A program made the translations under genes and the position numbers. DNA of 64,000 nucleotides from Woronichinia naegeliana WA131 (GTDB lineage: Bacteria; Cyanobacteriota; Cyanobacteriia; Cyanobacteriales; Microcystaceae). The stretch lies in assembly GCA_025370055.1 (NCBI GenBank), contig CP073041.1, forward strand, positions 682,001 to 746,000. The letters are read 5' to 3'. Shown piece after piece: positions 63,471 to 64,000 of the stretch. Numbering within the stretch: position 1 is the first letter of the stretch; each line of letters begins with the position of its first letter. The notes beneath the pieces are model-generated. The model was not told the DNA's origin. It saw nothing but the letters and a program-made list of their open reading frames with translations, and made no database searches.

Positions 63471-64000
63471 TGGTCTGTCAATTTTCTATTTGTGGATAAA
63501 GACGCTTGAGACGGATACGAGCCTCAGCCGTCGTGAATTGCCAATCTACCGACTTTTGGGAATGATTGCGCTGAGTGTACCAAGCCGTTGTTTCTTGCTC
63601 TAAAGTTTCCCGATCTGGAATTCGACGAGCTAGGCATTGCCGAGTCATTGCGGACAGCTCGTTTTCAGCAATATTAAGCCAACTGCCATGTTTTGGGGTA
63701 TGGTGAATTTCCAACCGTTCGACTAGACGACGAGCCGTGGAAGGCTCAAATGCTTCATATAGTGAGGCAAGTTTGTGAGTATTTAGCTGATCACATACTA
63801 AAATGACTTTGTCGTTATCAGCATAGTCGTTATCGAGTAAATTCTTAATTTCTGTTGCCCAGTCAACCGATGTTCTACGTTCACTGACAACTGTCTTTCG
63901 CCACCCAGACAAGGGTTCTGTAAACATAAAGATATTGGCTGTTCCATTGCGTTCATATTCGTAATCATGCGCCTCTGGCTGTCCAGGTTTGGCTGGTAGA
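63471..64000 (-). mobile_element. IS630-type element R2 (runs off the window)
   Basis: It begins with TGGTCTGTCAATTTTC right after CTAG, the same target tetranucleotide as R1. The visible part is essentially identical to R1. Confidence 0.92.
63478..64000 (-). CDS. R2 transposase, catalytic frame (partial at the window edge)
   Basis: The frame stays open to the window end ([20 protein letters not shown] upstream of [20 protein letters not shown]). It contains [20 protein letters not shown] and [19 protein letters not shown], with the final stop after [10 protein letters not shown]. The N-terminal frame and the shift site lie outside. Confidence 0.88.
   Translation of the reverse strand, partial: LPAKPGQPEAHDYEYERNGTANIFMFTEPLSGWRKTVVSERRTSVDWATEIKNLLDNDYADNDKVILVCDQLNTHKLASLYEAFEPSTARRLVERLEIHHTPKHGSWLNIAENELSAMTRQCLARRIPDRETLEQETTAWYTQRNHSQKSVDWQFTTAEARIRLKRLYPQIEN

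Overview
The window looks like the chromosome of a bloom-type, IS-rich unicellular or colonial cyanobacterium (Microcystis/Woronichinia-like; inferred, not proven). Support: a CrtR-type beta-carotene hydroxylase, a DUF4359 protein, a TPR-CHAT protein, many GCGATCGC (HIP1) octamers in the non-IS genes, and AT-rich DNA. IS families are given working letters: A and V (ISAs1-type), K (ISKra4-type), X and Y (K-like), I (IS5-type), N (IS1-type), Z, R and W (IS630-type), P and Q (IS4-type), S (IS1634-like).

Layout. 1-5.4 kb (minus strand): the downstream part of a biosynthetic operon, MFS exporter, radical SAM/SPASM enzyme, two MGDG-synthase-like glycosyltransferases and the start of a modular PKS that leaves the window. 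5.6-9.5 kb: a decayed N remnant, then ordinary chromosomal genes (isoaspartyl peptidase, HdrB-like protein, glutaredoxin-like protein, cupin, DUF4359). 9.6-12.3 kb: tRNA-His with two broken 3' copies, a toxin-tail/immunity-like pair, an Rpn nuclease and a hypothetical gene. 12.3-16.3 kb: a 1345-residue TPR-CHAT protein with thirteen 46-residue repeats. 16.4-19.9 kb: a PemK/MazF toxin-antitoxin pair whose toxin 3' end was replaced by a composite insertion. 20.1-21.3 kb: a broken ABC-type ligand-binding gene.

21.3-64 kb is mostly insertion sequences, many inside one another. Most boundaries can be read from terminal inverted repeats and target-site duplications (TSDs): 10 bp for A and P, 8 bp for K and N, 4 bp for I, CTAG for R, TA for Z. 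Islands of non-IS DNA are a restriction-modification gene broken by three ISs, crtR (32.7 kb), a rolling-circle plasmid-like block (40-44.8 kb) and a cation:proton antiporter (45.4 kb).

Main structural results. (1) Swapped TSD halves at 28.7/47.8 kb and 30.1/50.9 kb show that about 17.7 kb was inverted by recombination between two oppositely oriented K copies. (2) 34.2-39.8 kb is a five-level nest (I in K in R in A in S) in which the TSD of all four insertions is intact. (3) Two composite units with outer ends from different A-related elements are flanked by perfect 10-bp TSDs, implying they moved as units; one rewrote the MazF C-terminus. (4) K, X and Y transposases are split at homopolymer runs in nearly every copy, and one Y copy with an extra G is naturally in frame, pointing to programmed frameshifting.
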